From positions 372,001-436,000 of the forward strand of contig NZ_QKXH01000001.1 in assembly GCF_003254745.1 (NCBI RefSeq): a stretch of DNA of 64,000 nt. Reading direction: 5' to 3'. How positions within the stretch are numbered: position 1 is the first letter of the stretch; every line of letters begins with the position of its first letter. Under the pieces are notes generated by a model. The model saw only the letters and a list, made by a program, of their open reading frames with translations. It was not told the DNA's origin and ran no database searches. Shown piece by piece: positions 51,812 to 60,915 of the stretch. Position numbers and translations under genes: made by a program. This stretch comes from Flavobacterium aquariorum. Its GTDB lineage: Bacteria; Bacteroidota; Bacteroidia; Flavobacteriales; Flavobacteriaceae.

Positions 51812-52582
51812 ATGAAAAGTGTAAAAAAGATATTTTGGGCCGTTTGGCGGGTTTGGTTTTATGTTGTTATGCTCATACCCATCCTGATTATGCTTCCTTT
51901 TTTGGTGGCTTCCATATTGACTGAAAAAGGGTATCCTTATTTTTTTAAAATGTCCCGGATTTGGGCCAAATGTGTGCTTTTTGGAATGGGTTTCTACTAT
52001 AAAATTGAGAAAGTCCAAAAGCTGGATCGTAAGAAAAGCTATATGTTTGTGGCCAATCATACTTCCATGTCTGATATAATGCTAATGCTTGCCTCGGTGG
52101 ACAATCCTTTTGTTTTTGTTGGGAAAATGTCGTTGGCGAAAATTCCATTGTTTGGTTTTTTCTATAAAAGAACCAGTATTCTAGTGGATAGAAGCTGTTC
52201 CAAAAGCAGAATGGAAGTGTTCGATGAAGCCCAAAAAAGAATTGATAGAGGATTAAGTATCTGTATTTTCCCCGAAGGTGGCGTACCACATGATGAGACT
52301 ATCTTTTTGGATCAATTCAAGGACGGGGCTTTCCGTTTGGCAGTAGAGCACCATTTGCCTATTGTTCCTCTTGTTTTTCCAGATAATAAGAAAAGATTGT
52401 CGTACACGTTCTATAGCGGTAGTCCCGGCCTTATGCGCGTCAAGATTTTACCTTTGGTTGAAACGGTTTCGGAGAAAGGAGAACCATTGGACAGAAAGGA
52501 AGTTCGTGAACACGTTAGGAACTTAATTTATAATGAATTATTAGCCTTCAAAAAGCTAGATGAATCAAAAATAAGTAAATAA
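51812..52582 (+). CDS. plsC: 1-acyl-sn-glycerol-3-phosphate acyltransferase
   Basis: 256 aa membrane enzyme that makes phosphatidic acid. The N-terminal hydrophobic helix (about 12-38) is followed by acyltransferase block I FVANHTSMSDIM (HxxxxD variant), block II around KIPLFGFFYKRTSILVDR, and block III FPEGGVPHDETIFLDQFKDGAF. The start at 51812 (MKSVKKIFWAVW) was chosen from the promoter position. Confidence 0.9.
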   Translation: MKSVKKIFWAVWRVWFYVVMLIPILIMLPFLVASILTEKGYPYFFKMSRIWAKCVLFGMGFYYKIEKVQKLDRKKSYMFVANHTSMSDIMLMLASVDNPFVFVGKMSLAKIPLFGFFYKRTSILVDRSCSKSRMEVFDEAQKRIDRGLSICIFPEGGVPHDETIFLDQFKDGAFRLAVEHHLPIVPLVFPDNKKRLSYTFYSGSPGLMRVKILPLVETVSEKGEPLDRKEVREHVRNLIYNELLAFKKLDESKISK

Positions 52583-52620
52583 AAAAGACCGTCTCGTTTT
52601 TTGGAACAAGACGGTCTTTT
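52583..52620. terminator. Bidirectional terminator between plsC and recA
   Basis: Perfect 12-bp arms AAAAGACCGTCT / AGACGGTCTTTT. Confidence 0.9.
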
Positions 52621-52627
52621 CTGTATT

Positions 52628-53647
52628 TTATGCTTCGGCTAATTCCTTTATGTGATTTTTGATTTTCACTTCCAGTTCATCCGCCAATTCCGGATTGTCT
52701 TTAATCAAAGTTTTTACTGCGTCGCGTCCTTGACCTAGTTTGGTATCTCCATAACTGAACCAAGAACCCGCTTTTTTGATGATTTCGAACTCTACAGCAA
52801 GGTCAAGTATTTCCCCTGTTTTGGAGATTCCTTCACCATACATAATGTCAAATTCGGCTACTTTAAACGGTGGTGCCACTTTGTTTTTAACCACTTTCAC
52901 TTTGGTTCTGTTACCCAAAACGTTCTCACCATCTTTAATTTGTGTAGAACGACGGATATCCAAACGTACCGAGGCGTAAAACTTCAAGGCGTTACCACCG
53001 GTAGTCGTTTCAGGATTTCCAAACATTACACCGATTTTTTCTCTCAACTGGTTGATGAAAAATACTGTACAATTCGTTTTGCTGATCGTTCCCGTCAATT
53101 TTCTCAATGCTTGAGACATCAAACGAGCGTGAAGACCCATTTTGGAATCTCCCATTTCACCTTCAATTTCACTTTTTGGTGTCAATGCAGCAACCGAGTC
53201 AATAACCACGATGTCAATCGCTCCAGAGCGAATCAAATTTTCTGCAATTTCAAGTGCTTGCTCTCCGTTATCTGGTTGAGAGATAATTAAGTTTTCAATA
53301 TCAACTCCTAATTTCTCTGCATAATTTCTATCAAAAGCATGCTCAGCATCAATAAAAGCAGCAATTCCTCCTGCTTTTTGAGCTTCAGCAATTGCATGAA
53401 GTGTCAAAGTTGTTTTACCAGACGATTCTGGTCCGTAAATCTCTATAATTCTTCCTTTTGGATAACCACCAACTCCCAAAGCCAAATCAACTCCCAAAGA
53501 CCCAGATGAAATCGTTTCCACTTCCTCTATGGCTTTGTCGCCCATTTTCATTACAGTTCCTTTTCCGTAGGTTTTGTCTAATTTGTCAAGTGTAAGCTGT
53601 AAAGCTTTCAACTTAGCTTCTTTCTCTGAACTGTTTTTTTCTTTCAT
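52628..53647 (-). CDS. recA: Recombinase RecA
   Basis: 339 aa. Walker [16 protein letters not shown] near 70-84, Walker [23 protein letters not shown], loop regions [35 protein letters not shown], all intact. Central recombination and SOS protein. No SOS box was identified upstream by eye. Confidence 0.98.
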   Translation of the reverse strand: MKEKNSSEKEAKLKALQLTLDKLDKTYGKGTVMKMGDKAIEEVETISSGSLGVDLALGVGGYPKGRIIEIYGPESSGKTTLTLHAIAEAQKAGGIAAFIDAEHAFDRNYAEKLGVDIENLIISQPDNGEQALEIAENLIRSGAIDIVVIDSVAALTPKSEIEGEMGDSKMGLHARLMSQALRKLTGTISKTNCTVFFINQLREKIGVMFGNPETTTGGNALKFYASVRLDIRRSTQIKDGENVLGNRTKVKVVKNKVAPPFKVAEFDIMYGEGISKTGEILDLAVEFEIIKKAGSWFSYGDTKLGQGRDAVKTLIKDNPELADELEVKIKNHIKELAEA

Positions 53648-53776
53648 CTCTATATCTTTTGTTTATTCAGTTTTTCCTTTATTTCAGACAAAATAAGGGA
53701 TTATTTTTATATAATTTTCGTAAAAATACTCCTTTTTTTCGAAGTAGCAAAAGTTGTTGTTTTTCATTAAAAATTA

Positions 53777-54559
53777 TTATTTCCCCGTAAAAACAGCTTT
53801 TCTTTTCTCCAAAAATGCTTTAGTCCCTTCGTTGAAATCTTCGGTTCCAAAACATTTTCCAAAGTTTTTGATTTCGGTCTCGTAACCGTTTTTTCCTTCG
53901 GTATAATTTGCGTTGATGGCTTTTATGGCTCTACCAATCGCAAAAGGAGAATTTTTTATGATTTTTTGGGCAATTCCAGTGCAAAATTCAATTAATTCGG
54001 ATTGAGGAACTACGTGATTTACCAACCCGTATTGTTTAGCTTCATCGGCAGTAATCATTCCGGCGGTCATAATCATTTCCATTGCTCGGCCCTTACCGAT
54101 TAATTGCGGTAAACGTTGTGTCCCTCCGTAACCCGGAATCACTCCAAGGGAAACTTCAGGAAGTCCCATTTTGGCATTGTCTGAGGCTACTCTAAAATGA
54201 CAAGCCATAGCCAATTCCAGTCCGCCTCCCAATGCAAATCCATTAACGGCTGCTATAACTGGAGTTTTTAGGTTTTCAATAAAATTAAAAAGCAGTTCTT
54301 GCCCCTGGAAAGCTAATTGTGTTCCTTCTTCGATAGTGAAATGGGCAAATTCTGAAATGTCTGCACCAGCAACAAATGCTTTTTCGCCACTACCAGTAAG
54401 TATGATAACCTGAATTTCTTTGTTTTTACCCAATATTTTTATGGCTTTGTGCAAGTCATTGATCGTTGCAATATTCAAAGCATTTAGTTTGGTAGGTCTA
54501 TTGATAACAACGGTTGCAATGTTGTTTTCCAGTGTAATTAAAAGATTGTCGTAGTTCAT
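53777..54559 (-). CDS. Enoyl-CoA hydratase/isomerase family protein
   Basis: 260 aa crotonase fold. Oxyanion motifs EKAFVAGADISEFAHF and AAVNGFALGGGLELAMACHFRVAS, and LPEVSLGVIPGYGGTQRLPQLIGKGRAMEM with a Glu at each usual catalytic position (ELAMAC, LPEVSLGV), which fits a true hydratase acting on short-chain enoyl-CoA. The start (MNYDNLLITLEN) lies 10 bp after the kinase stop; an earlier in-frame ATG at 54631 would overlap that gene by 62 bp and is rejected. Confidence 0.9.
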   Translation of the reverse strand: MNYDNLLITLENNIATVVINRPTKLNALNIATINDLHKAIKILGKNKEIQVIILTGSGEKAFVAGADISEFAHFTIEEGTQLAFQGQELLFNFIENLKTPVIAAVNGFALGGGLELAMACHFRVASDNAKMGLPEVSLGVIPGYGGTQRLPQLIGKGRAMEMIMTAGMITADEAKQYGLVNHVVPQSELIEFCTGIAQKIIKNSPFAIGRAIKAINANYTEGKNGYETEIKNFGKCFGTEDFNEGTKAFLEKRKAVFTGK

Positions 54560-54569
54560 TGTGTTATAG

Positions 54570-56042
54570 TTATGAGTTAATAATTGGTAGGGTAACGGTA
54601 AATATGGTACCTCTTCCAAATTTAGATTCAAAGGTAATTGTTCCGTTGTAGTTTTCGATGATGTTTTTTATAATTCCAAGACCTAAACCCATTCCACTGT
54701 TTTTGGTAGTGAATTTGGGTTCAAAGATATTGTCGACATGTTCAGGACTTATTCCTGTTCCATTGTCTTTTATAGTGATAATGACTTCTTTTTTAATTCT
54801 TTCTATGGTAACCAATATCATTTTGGTTTCCTGATCTTCTGGAATGGCCTGTATGGCATTTTTGACCAAATTGGTAATTACCCGGATGAGTTGTGTGCGA
54901 TCAATTTTGGAAATAATATCTTTTTCGGAACACTCAAAAACAATAAAATCTTCATGAAAAATATCCAAGGTTAGTTCTACCACTTCAACTACATTCAGCA
55001 TTTCATTTTGTTGGGCGGGCATCGAAGCAAAATCCGAAAAGGCTGATGCTACGGCACTCATCGTGTCTATTTGTTGAATTAAGGATTCCGAGAAATCGTT
55101 TAATTTCTGTTTAATATTCGGATCTTCTGGGTGAAACTTTCGCTGAAAACTCTGAATAGTAAGTCGCATCGGCGTTAGCGGATTCTTGATTTCGTGAGCC
55201 ACCTGCTTGGCCATTTCCCTCCAAGCCAGATCTCGTTCGTTTTGGGCTAGTTTTATGGCGTTTCTTTCGAGTTCTTCAATCATCCTGTTGTAAGCATGCA
55301 ACAGCATATTAATCTCTTTAATTTTGGCCGAAAATGGTATTTTTTCATTCTTTTGGTTCAAACTAGTATCTCGTAGTTTTTCGGCAAAATCATAGATAGG
55401 TTTGGTGATAAAGGAAGAAAGCAAATAAGCCAATCCAAAAGCCAAAGCAATCATAAGCGCGTAGACCTGTGTTAAGCTAACCAAGAAATTGTTTAATTTT
55501 TTTTCATAATAACCATCATCGGGAATGTTGGGTAATTTTAGGATTCCAATGGGTTTGAATTTTTTATTTTTTATGAGACTGTACGAAGAGCGGTATTTTA
55601 TGCCGTTGATAGTTTTGACTTCGACAAATCTTTTGTCAATAGAGGCATTAACCAAGCGCACGATGAATTTTGATATTATTGGGGTTTGTGTCGCCACCGA
55701 AAAGGACTCTTTGGAGGATTTCAGTAATTTTCCATCCAAGGAATATATCTGTATTTCAGCATTTTGAATATCAGATATTTCATGAATTTTATCTTTGAAG
55801 ATTAATTTTATATTGTCATCTGTCAGAGGATAGGTAGTATTGGAAAGCATATAATTGATATGCTTTTTTACATAAAATTCCATGCCTTCAATACGTTTTT
55901 GATTGTATTCTTTGGCGACGCTTTTGTATTGAAAGATGGAAATGGTTATGAGCAAAAGGGAAGTTGCAATGATTAATACAACCATTGATAGAAAGATTCT
56001 AACACGTAATGAAATTATAGGAATCTTAAATTTTTTAAGCAT
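54570..56042 (-). CDS. NtrY-like sensor histidine kinase
   Basis: 490 aa. Transmembrane helices about 14-38 and 190-212 enclose a periplasmic sensor domain of about 150 residues. HAMP follows (SSFITKPIYDFAEKLRDTS), then the phosphoacceptor helix WREMAKQVAHEIKNPLTPMRLTIQSFQR and the HATPase domain (LVKNAIQAIPEDQ; IKDNGTGISPEHVDNIFEPKFTTKNSGMGLGLGIIKNI). The H-E-I-K-N-P-L-T-P motif is the NtrY subtype. No response regulator is adjacent. Probably co-transcribed with the hydratase gene. Confidence 0.9.
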   Translation of the reverse strand: MLKKFKIPIISLRVRIFLSMVVLIIATSLLLITISIFQYKSVAKEYNQKRIEGMEFYVKKHINYMLSNTTYPLTDDNIKLIFKDKIHEISDIQNAEIQIYSLDGKLLKSSKESFSVATQTPIISKFIVRLVNASIDKRFVEVKTINGIKYRSSYSLIKNKKFKPIGILKLPNIPDDGYYEKKLNNFLVSLTQVYALMIALAFGLAYLLSSFITKPIYDFAEKLRDTSLNQKNEKIPFSAKIKEINMLLHAYNRMIEELERNAIKLAQNERDLAWREMAKQVAHEIKNPLTPMRLTIQSFQRKFHPEDPNIKQKLNDFSESLIQQIDTMSAVASAFSDFASMPAQQNEMLNVVEVVELTLDIFHEDFIVFECSEKDIISKIDRTQLIRVITNLVKNAIQAIPEDQETKMILVTIERIKKEVIITIKDNGTGISPEHVDNIFEPKFTTKNSGMGLGLGIIKNIIENYNGTITFESKFGRGTIFTVTLPIINS

Positions 56043-56141
56043 AATTTTTTTAGTGTTCAGTGTTCGGTTTTTTAGTATCCAGTTAGCAACTTGTGTTCAG
56101 TGTTTCGGCTATTAACTCAACATCTGAATACTAAATACTGC

Positions 56142-56699
56142 TTACTGCTTACTATTTCGCTCCCTAATTCTTTTGTAAAATTTAAAACCAAGCATAATAG
56201 TAATCGAAAACAAGAAAATACCAATTACTCCATAAATCCAATTAACTGCATTTTTTAATATAACCAAAAATACAACCGCGAATAAAATTATAGTTGCAAC
56301 CTCATTCCACAAGCGCATGAAATTGGTGGTGTATTTTACTTCATCTCTCTGCAATTGACTAAAAATTTGTTGACATTTTAAATGATATAAATATAGCACA
56401 AAAACGAAGCCAAGTTTTACGTGCATCCAAGGCATTTGTAACCAGGCATTTCCCATTGGGGTAAAAAACAGCATCCAAAATGCAAAAATACTAGCCAATA
56501 CGGCTGATGGCCAGGTAATGATATACCACAATCGGTATGCCATAATTTTATATTGTTTTTGAAGAATTTCTTTTTCGGGTGAGGTTTTATCAGCGGCTTC
56601 TATTTGGTAAACGAATAAGCGGACGATATAGAATAAACCGGCAAACCAAGTGATGACAAAAATGAGATGTAGGGATTTGAGATAGTTGTAGAGTTCCAT
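56142..56699 (-). CDS. hemJ: HemJ-type protoporphyrinogen IX oxidase (CopD/UPF0093 family)
   Basis: 185 aa with four to five hydrophobic helices. N-terminal YLKSLHLIFVITWFAGLFYIVRLFVY carries the conserved His of HemJ, and PWMHVKLGFVFVLYLYHLKCQQI the second conserved His/Lys region. HemJ oxidises protoporphyrinogen IX in bacteria lacking HemG/HemY. It follows hemH by 5 bp, which fits. The ATG at 56699 is chosen over one six codons upstream that would overlap hemH. Confidence 0.85.
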   Translation of the reverse strand: MELYNYLKSLHLIFVITWFAGLFYIVRLFVYQIEAADKTSPEKEILQKQYKIMAYRLWYIITWPSAVLASIFAFWMLFFTPMGNAWLQMPWMHVKLGFVFVLYLYHLKCQQIFSQLQRDEVKYTTNFMRLWNEVATIILFAVVFLVILKNAVNWIYGVIGIFLFSITIMLGFKFYKRIRERNSKQ

Positions 56700-56704
56700 A
56701 AATA

Positions 56705-57718
56705 TTATTTTGCCCAATCATTAATCCATTTACTTACCGTAGCACACCATTCATCATCATCATTCAAACAAGGAATGGCTAAGAAATTTTCGCCTCCCTT
56801 TGCTTCAAAATCTTCTTTGGCACGCATCGCAATTTCTTCAAGAGTTTCTAAACAATCCGAAACAAAAGCTGGAGTTACTACGGCAAGATTTTTAATTCCT
56901 TTTTCAGGCATTTTATCAATTTCGACATCGGTGTAAGGTTCAAGCCATTTATCTCCCGCCAATCTGGACTGAAAAGTCAAGCTGTATTTATCTTCAGGAA
57001 GGCCTAATTTCTCAATTACTAATCTCGTCGTTTCATAACATTGATGGCGATAGCAAAAATCATGAGCAGGTGATGGCGTGTTGCAACAAGAACCATCAAT
57101 TTTGCAATGTGATTTGGTTATATCTGTTTTGCGAATATGACGCTCAGGAATTCCATGATATGAAAATAACAAATGGTCATAATCAAATCCAGATAAATGC
57201 TTCTGGATTGAGTCGGCTAAGTTTTTAATGTAATCTGGTTTGTTATAAAACGCCGGAACATCGGTAATCTTCATGTTTGGAAATTTCTTCTTGCGAATTT
57301 CTTCGGCTTTGACCAAAATAGTTAGGGTAGAAGCCATTGCATATTGCGGATATAAAGGAAAAAGTAATACTTCATCTACTCCTTTGTCGTGCAATTCCTG
57401 TAGTCCTTTTTCAATATTCATTGAGCCATAACGCATGGATAATGCCACTGGAACACCTACTAAAGGCTGTACTTTTTTATGCATTCTTTCTGAAAGCACA
57501 ACTAAAGGTGAGCCTTCATTCCACCAAATTTTCTGATAAGCGTGAGCCGATTCTTCTGGACGTTTTCTTAAAATGATGCCACGAACCAGCAAAGCACGCA
57601 ACAAATACGGAACATCAATAACGTATTTGTCCATTAGAAATTCGTCTAAATAAGGTTTTACATCTTTTGGTTGTGGACTTTCTGGTGAGCCTAAATTTAC
57701 TAATAATACGCCTTTCAT
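56705..57718 (-). CDS. hemH: Ferrochelatase
   Basis: 337 aa; inserts Fe(II) into protoporphyrin IX. Conserved VLLVNLGSPESPQPKDVKPYL, VALSMRYGSMNIEKGLQEL, LFPLYPQYAMAST, and the catalytic-His loop LLFSYHGIPERHIRK. Between about 200 and 225 there is a Cys-rich insertion (C-x5-C-C-x9-C-x4-C, in HCKIDGSCCNTP and FCYRHQCY), reminiscent of ferrochelatases with an internal [2Fe-2S] cluster. Probably forms an operon with hemJ. Confidence 0.95.
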   Translation of the reverse strand: MKGVLLVNLGSPESPQPKDVKPYLDEFLMDKYVIDVPYLLRALLVRGIILRKRPEESAHAYQKIWWNEGSPLVVLSERMHKKVQPLVGVPVALSMRYGSMNIEKGLQELHDKGVDEVLLFPLYPQYAMASTLTILVKAEEIRKKKFPNMKITDVPAFYNKPDYIKNLADSIQKHLSGFDYDHLLFSYHGIPERHIRKTDITKSHCKIDGSCCNTPSPAHDFCYRHQCYETTRLVIEKLGLPEDKYSLTFQSRLAGDKWLEPYTDVEIDKMPEKGIKNLAVVTPAFVSDCLETLEEIAMRAKEDFEAKGGENFLAIPCLNDDDEWCATVSKWINDWAK

Positions 57719-57820
57719 ATATAGGTTTGATTTTTTGCCAAAAGTATAGAAAGCAACTTTTTGGAAATATGATAAATGTTATTTTTTTGTTATGTTTAAA
57801 TATCTAAAAGCAATAGTATT

Positions 57821-58693
57821 TTAGATATTGGTATTTATGGACATCAAATATTTCTTTGGAGTGGTAGCAAATTTCTTTTTGAAGGCCGCTATAAAATGGC
57901 TTCCGGTGCTGTAACCAATTTTTAACCCCACTTCATTTACATTATAGGAACCACTGTCCAGCAATTGACGAGCATAGTCCATTTTATAATCAAAAAGGAA
58001 ACCATAGACAGTATCGCCATAAATTTGCTTGAAACCCATTTTTAGTTTTTTTAAAGTCAAACCTATTTCGTCTGCCAATTCTTGTAAACCTGGAGGTTCA
58101 GCCATATTGGCAATGATGATTTCTTTGGCTTTTTTGATTTTATAAACATTGTCTTCATCAATCAAAAACGGACATTGTTCGGCATTCGGATCTTCAGAGC
58201 GGTTGAAATACAAACTTAGCAATTCATATCCTTTGCCTTTGTAATATAAATTCTTAATGGAAGGATTCAAATTATAATGAAACAATTGACTCAAAACAAT
58301 AGCCATTGAAGGACTGATGTCTCCTTCTTTATAATATTTTTTATCTTTATTCTCTTCACTTAGAAATGGAATGTGTCCTGCATCATTAGAAAATAATCGG
58401 TGAAATTTTTGAATCGAAATTAAAATGGATATTACCCAAGTATTAGGTGCCAATTCCAAATTGAGTGGTAATTCTTTTTGTGGATTGTAGAACAAATAGG
58501 ATTTTTCCTCATTCAAATCCAATATGTAACTTCCTTGATTAAAGTTGAATTTGGCTTTTCCTTTTAAACCGAAATGAAATTGAATCAAGCCATTACTCAC
58601 TTCGTGTTTGGCTTGAAAAGTTTCTAAACCATCGTTTTGAAAACGAATCAACGTGAAATCATCTTCGATAGTTATAATTTCCTGTGAACCCAT
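57821..58693 (-). CDS. AraC family transcriptional regulator
   Basis: 290 aa. The N-terminal cupin-like sensing half (about 1-160) is followed by two C-terminal HTHs about 190-288 (LQELADEIGLTLKKLKMGFKQIYGDTVYGFLFDYKMDYARQLL ... VNEVGLKIGYSTGSHFIAAFKKKFATTPKKYL). Divergent from hemA and upstream of hemH-hemJ in the same orientation, so heme-pathway control is likely. A dyad with TTTAGA half-sites lies in its upstream region. Confidence 0.9.
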   Translation of the reverse strand: MGSQEIITIEDDFTLIRFQNDGLETFQAKHEVSNGLIQFHFGLKGKAKFNFNQGSYILDLNEEKSYLFYNPQKELPLNLELAPNTWVISILISIQKFHRLFSNDAGHIPFLSEENKDKKYYKEGDISPSMAIVLSQLFHYNLNPSIKNLYYKGKGYELLSLYFNRSEDPNAEQCPFLIDEDNVYKIKKAKEIIIANMAEPPGLQELADEIGLTLKKLKMGFKQIYGDTVYGFLFDYKMDYARQLLDSGSYNVNEVGLKIGYSTGSHFIAAFKKKFATTPKKYLMSINTNI

Positions 58694-58734
58694 AGCGATA
58701 TTTTTTAAATAAAAAAATGACTTTTACTGAAAGT

Positions 58735-58761
58735 ATTTATTTAGAATCACTCTAAATAAAT
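58735..58761. promoter_or_regulatory. 11-bp perfect dyad upstream of the AraC gene
   Basis: Arms ATTTATTTAGA (58735-58745) and TCTAAATAAAT (58751-58761) around ATCAC. I associate palindromes with TTTAGA/TCTAAA half-sites with iron-dependent regulation in flavobacteria. This is memory-based and unverified. Confidence 0.5.
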
Positions 58762-58888
58762 CAAAAATAAACCCTCGATAACGCTACAAAAATAGCAGTT
58801 TTTATTAGAAAACAACGAATTAAATCTAAAAAAACATACAGCGACACAAATAGAACTTTTAGCGTTACTTTTATAGAAACGATAGTAA

Positions 58889-58896
58889 TAGTTTTG
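58889..58896 (+). promoter_or_regulatory. -7 box of hemA
   Basis: TAGTTTTG (TAnnTTTG), 25 nt before the ATG. Confidence 0.55.
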
Positions 58897-58921
58897 TAGT
58901 ACTTTATATGAAAGGGAATAT

Positions 58922-60181
58922 ATGGAAAATCATAACGGTTCAAAGCATCACTATTTTTACTCAATTGGCCTTAGCTACAAAAAAGCAGATGCCGAAATAA
59001 GAGGTAAATTTAGCTTGGATACTTTAGCAAAAACACGTCTGTTGGAACAGGCTAAGACTGAAGGAATCAAGAGTTTATTTGTAACTTCAACCTGTAACAG
59101 GACAGAAATTTACGGTTATGCCGAACACCCTTTTCAATTAATAAAATTACTTTGCGAAAACAGCAACGGAACAGTTGAAGATTTCCAAAAAGTCGCTTAT
59201 GTTTTCAAGAACCAAGAAGCTATTTCGCATTTATTTCGCGTAGGAACAGGTTTGGACAGCCAAATTCTAGGTGATTTTGAAATTATAAGCCAGATACGAA
59301 ATGGTTTTGCCGAAGCTAAAGCAATGGGTTTAGCCAACGCTTTTATGGAAAGATTGGTGAATGCGGTGATACAGTCCAGTAAAAAAATCAAAAATGAAAC
59401 CGAAATCAGTTCAGGAGCCACTTCGGTATCTTTTGCGTCGGTTCAATATATTATCAAGAACGTTCCAGACATTGGAAACAAAAATATTTTACTTTTTGGA
59501 ACAGGAAAAATCGGAAGAAATACTTGTGAGAATTTAGTAAAACACACCAAAAACGAGCACATCACTTTAATCAACAGAACCAAAGACAAAGCCGAGAAAT
59601 TGGCCGGAAAATTGAATCTGATTGTTAAAGATTACTCGGAATTGCATATTGAATTGCAAAAAGCCGATGTAGTGGTGGTGGCTACGGGAGCTCAAAATCC
59701 TACTATCGACAAAGCTATTTTGAATTTGAAAAAACCGTTGTTGATTTTGGATTTATCAATTCCAAAAAACGTCAATGAAAATGTCAAAGATCTTGAAGGC
59801 GTTACTTTGATTCACATGGATCATTTGTCACAAATGACCGACGAGACATTGGAAAACAGAAAAGCTCATATCCCAGCAGCAGAGGCTATTATTGAAGAAA
59901 TAAAGGATGAATTTATCGCTTGGACCAAAGTAAGAAAGTTTGCGCCAACCATAAATGCCTTGAAAGAAAAGCTAAACACGATTAAAAATTCGGAATTGGA
60001 TTTTCAAAGTAAAAAAATGTCCAACTTCAACGAAGAGCAAGCCGAAATCATCAGTTCCAGAATCATCCAAAAAATTACGACCCATTTTGCCAACCATCTT
60101 AAAAATGAAGATACAATGGTAGATGAGAGTATCGATTGGATCGAAAAAGTATTTCAAATAGCAACGGCTACTAAAATTTAA
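58922..60181 (+). CDS. hemA: Glutamyl-tRNA reductase
   Basis: 419 aa; first committed step of the C5 heme pathway (Glu-tRNA to glutamate-1-semialdehyde). Catalytic Cys58 in FVTSTCNRTEIYGYA, NADPH motif ILLFGTGKIGRNTCENL, and a C-terminal helical dimerisation domain. First of the plus-strand heme genes. Its stop codon overlaps the first base of a palindromic element. Confidence 0.97.
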   Translation: MENHNGSKHHYFYSIGLSYKKADAEIRGKFSLDTLAKTRLLEQAKTEGIKSLFVTSTCNRTEIYGYAEHPFQLIKLLCENSNGTVEDFQKVAYVFKNQEAISHLFRVGTGLDSQILGDFEIISQIRNGFAEAKAMGLANAFMERLVNAVIQSSKKIKNETEISSGATSVSFASVQYIIKNVPDIGNKNILLFGTGKIGRNTCENLVKHTKNEHITLINRTKDKAEKLAGKLNLIVKDYSELHIELQKADVVVVATGAQNPTIDKAILNLKKPLLILDLSIPKNVNENVKDLEGVTLIHMDHLSQMTDETLENRKAHIPAAEAIIEEIKDEFIAWTKVRKFAPTINALKEKLNTIKNSELDFQSKKMSNFNEEQAEIISSRIIQKITTHFANHLKNEDTMVDESIDWIEKVFQIATATKI

Positions 60182-60357
60182 CCATTAAGATATTAAGAGA
60201 ATTAAGCGTTGTGTTTTGAAAACTTAATGCAAAAGAATGAACAATTAAGAAATTAAGAGAATTAAGCTTTGAGCCTAAAAAAACTAATCATTAAATGTAA
60301 AGATAATTAAGCTTTGTATTTTAAAGCCAGCCTTAATTAACTTAATATCTTAATGGT
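60181..60357. repeat. Palindromic element with 17-bp terminal inverted repeats (copy 1)
   Basis: Ends ACCATTAAGATATTAAG (60181-60197) and CTTAATATCTTAATGGT (60341-60357) are perfect inverse copies. The interior is full of AATTAAG words. MITE-like or hairpin-type repeat. Confidence 0.8.
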
Positions 60358-60374
60358 AAAAAAATAAAAGTTCT

Positions 60375-60779
60375 ATGACAAAAAAAGAGGTTACGCAATT
60401 AGCTTATGAAATTACAGGTTTTGCTATAAAAGTGCATAAAGCTTTAGGACCTGGACTTTTAGAAAGCATTTATGAGCAATGCCTTAAATATGAATTAGAA
60501 AAAAATGGATACGTTGTTAAACAACAATTAGTTGTTAAAATAGATTATTATGACCTTGAATTAGAATCTGATTTAAGAATTGATTTACTGGTAAATGATT
60601 GCATAGTTGTTGAATTAAAAGCGATAGAAAACCTTTTGCCAATTCACGAAGCACAATTACTTACATATATGAAATTGTTACAAAGACCTCAAGGATTATT
60701 GATTAATTTTAACACTCTAAATATAACAAAATCAATGAAACCACTTGTAAATGAGTTTTTTTCAAGATTAATAGACTAA
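60375..60779 (+). CDS. GxxExxY family protein
   Basis: 134 aa. It carries the namesake motif GPGLLESIYEQCLKYEL, and a core DLRIDLLVNDCIVVELKAIE with the D...E-x-K arrangement of the PD-(D/E)XK nuclease fold. Function unknown. It splits the heme operon between hemA and hemC and is flanked by two related palindromic elements, as if acquired as a unit. Confidence 0.9.
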   Translation: MTKKEVTQLAYEITGFAIKVHKALGPGLLESIYEQCLKYELEKNGYVVKQQLVVKIDYYDLELESDLRIDLLVNDCIVVELKAIENLLPIHEAQLLTYMKLLQRPQGLLINFNTLNITKSMKPLVNEFFSRLID

Positions 60780-60806
60780 ACATAAACATTGCCGTAAAGA
60801 GATTGG

Positions 60807-60902
60807 ACCATTAAGAGATTAAGAAAATTAAGTTTAAACTTTTTAAAACTTAATTAACTTACATTCAACACAAAGCTTAATGATTCTTAATGTCTTAATG
60901 GT
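60807..60902. repeat. Palindromic element (copy 2)
   Basis: Ends ACCATTAAGAGATTAAG (60807-60823) and CTTAATGTCTTAATGGT (60886-60902), 15 of 17 positions inverse-complementary. It shares ends and AATTAAG interior with copy 1 but is shorter. It reaches to 14 bp before the hemC ATG. Confidence 0.75.
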
Positions 60903-60915
60903 AAAAAAACGAAAA

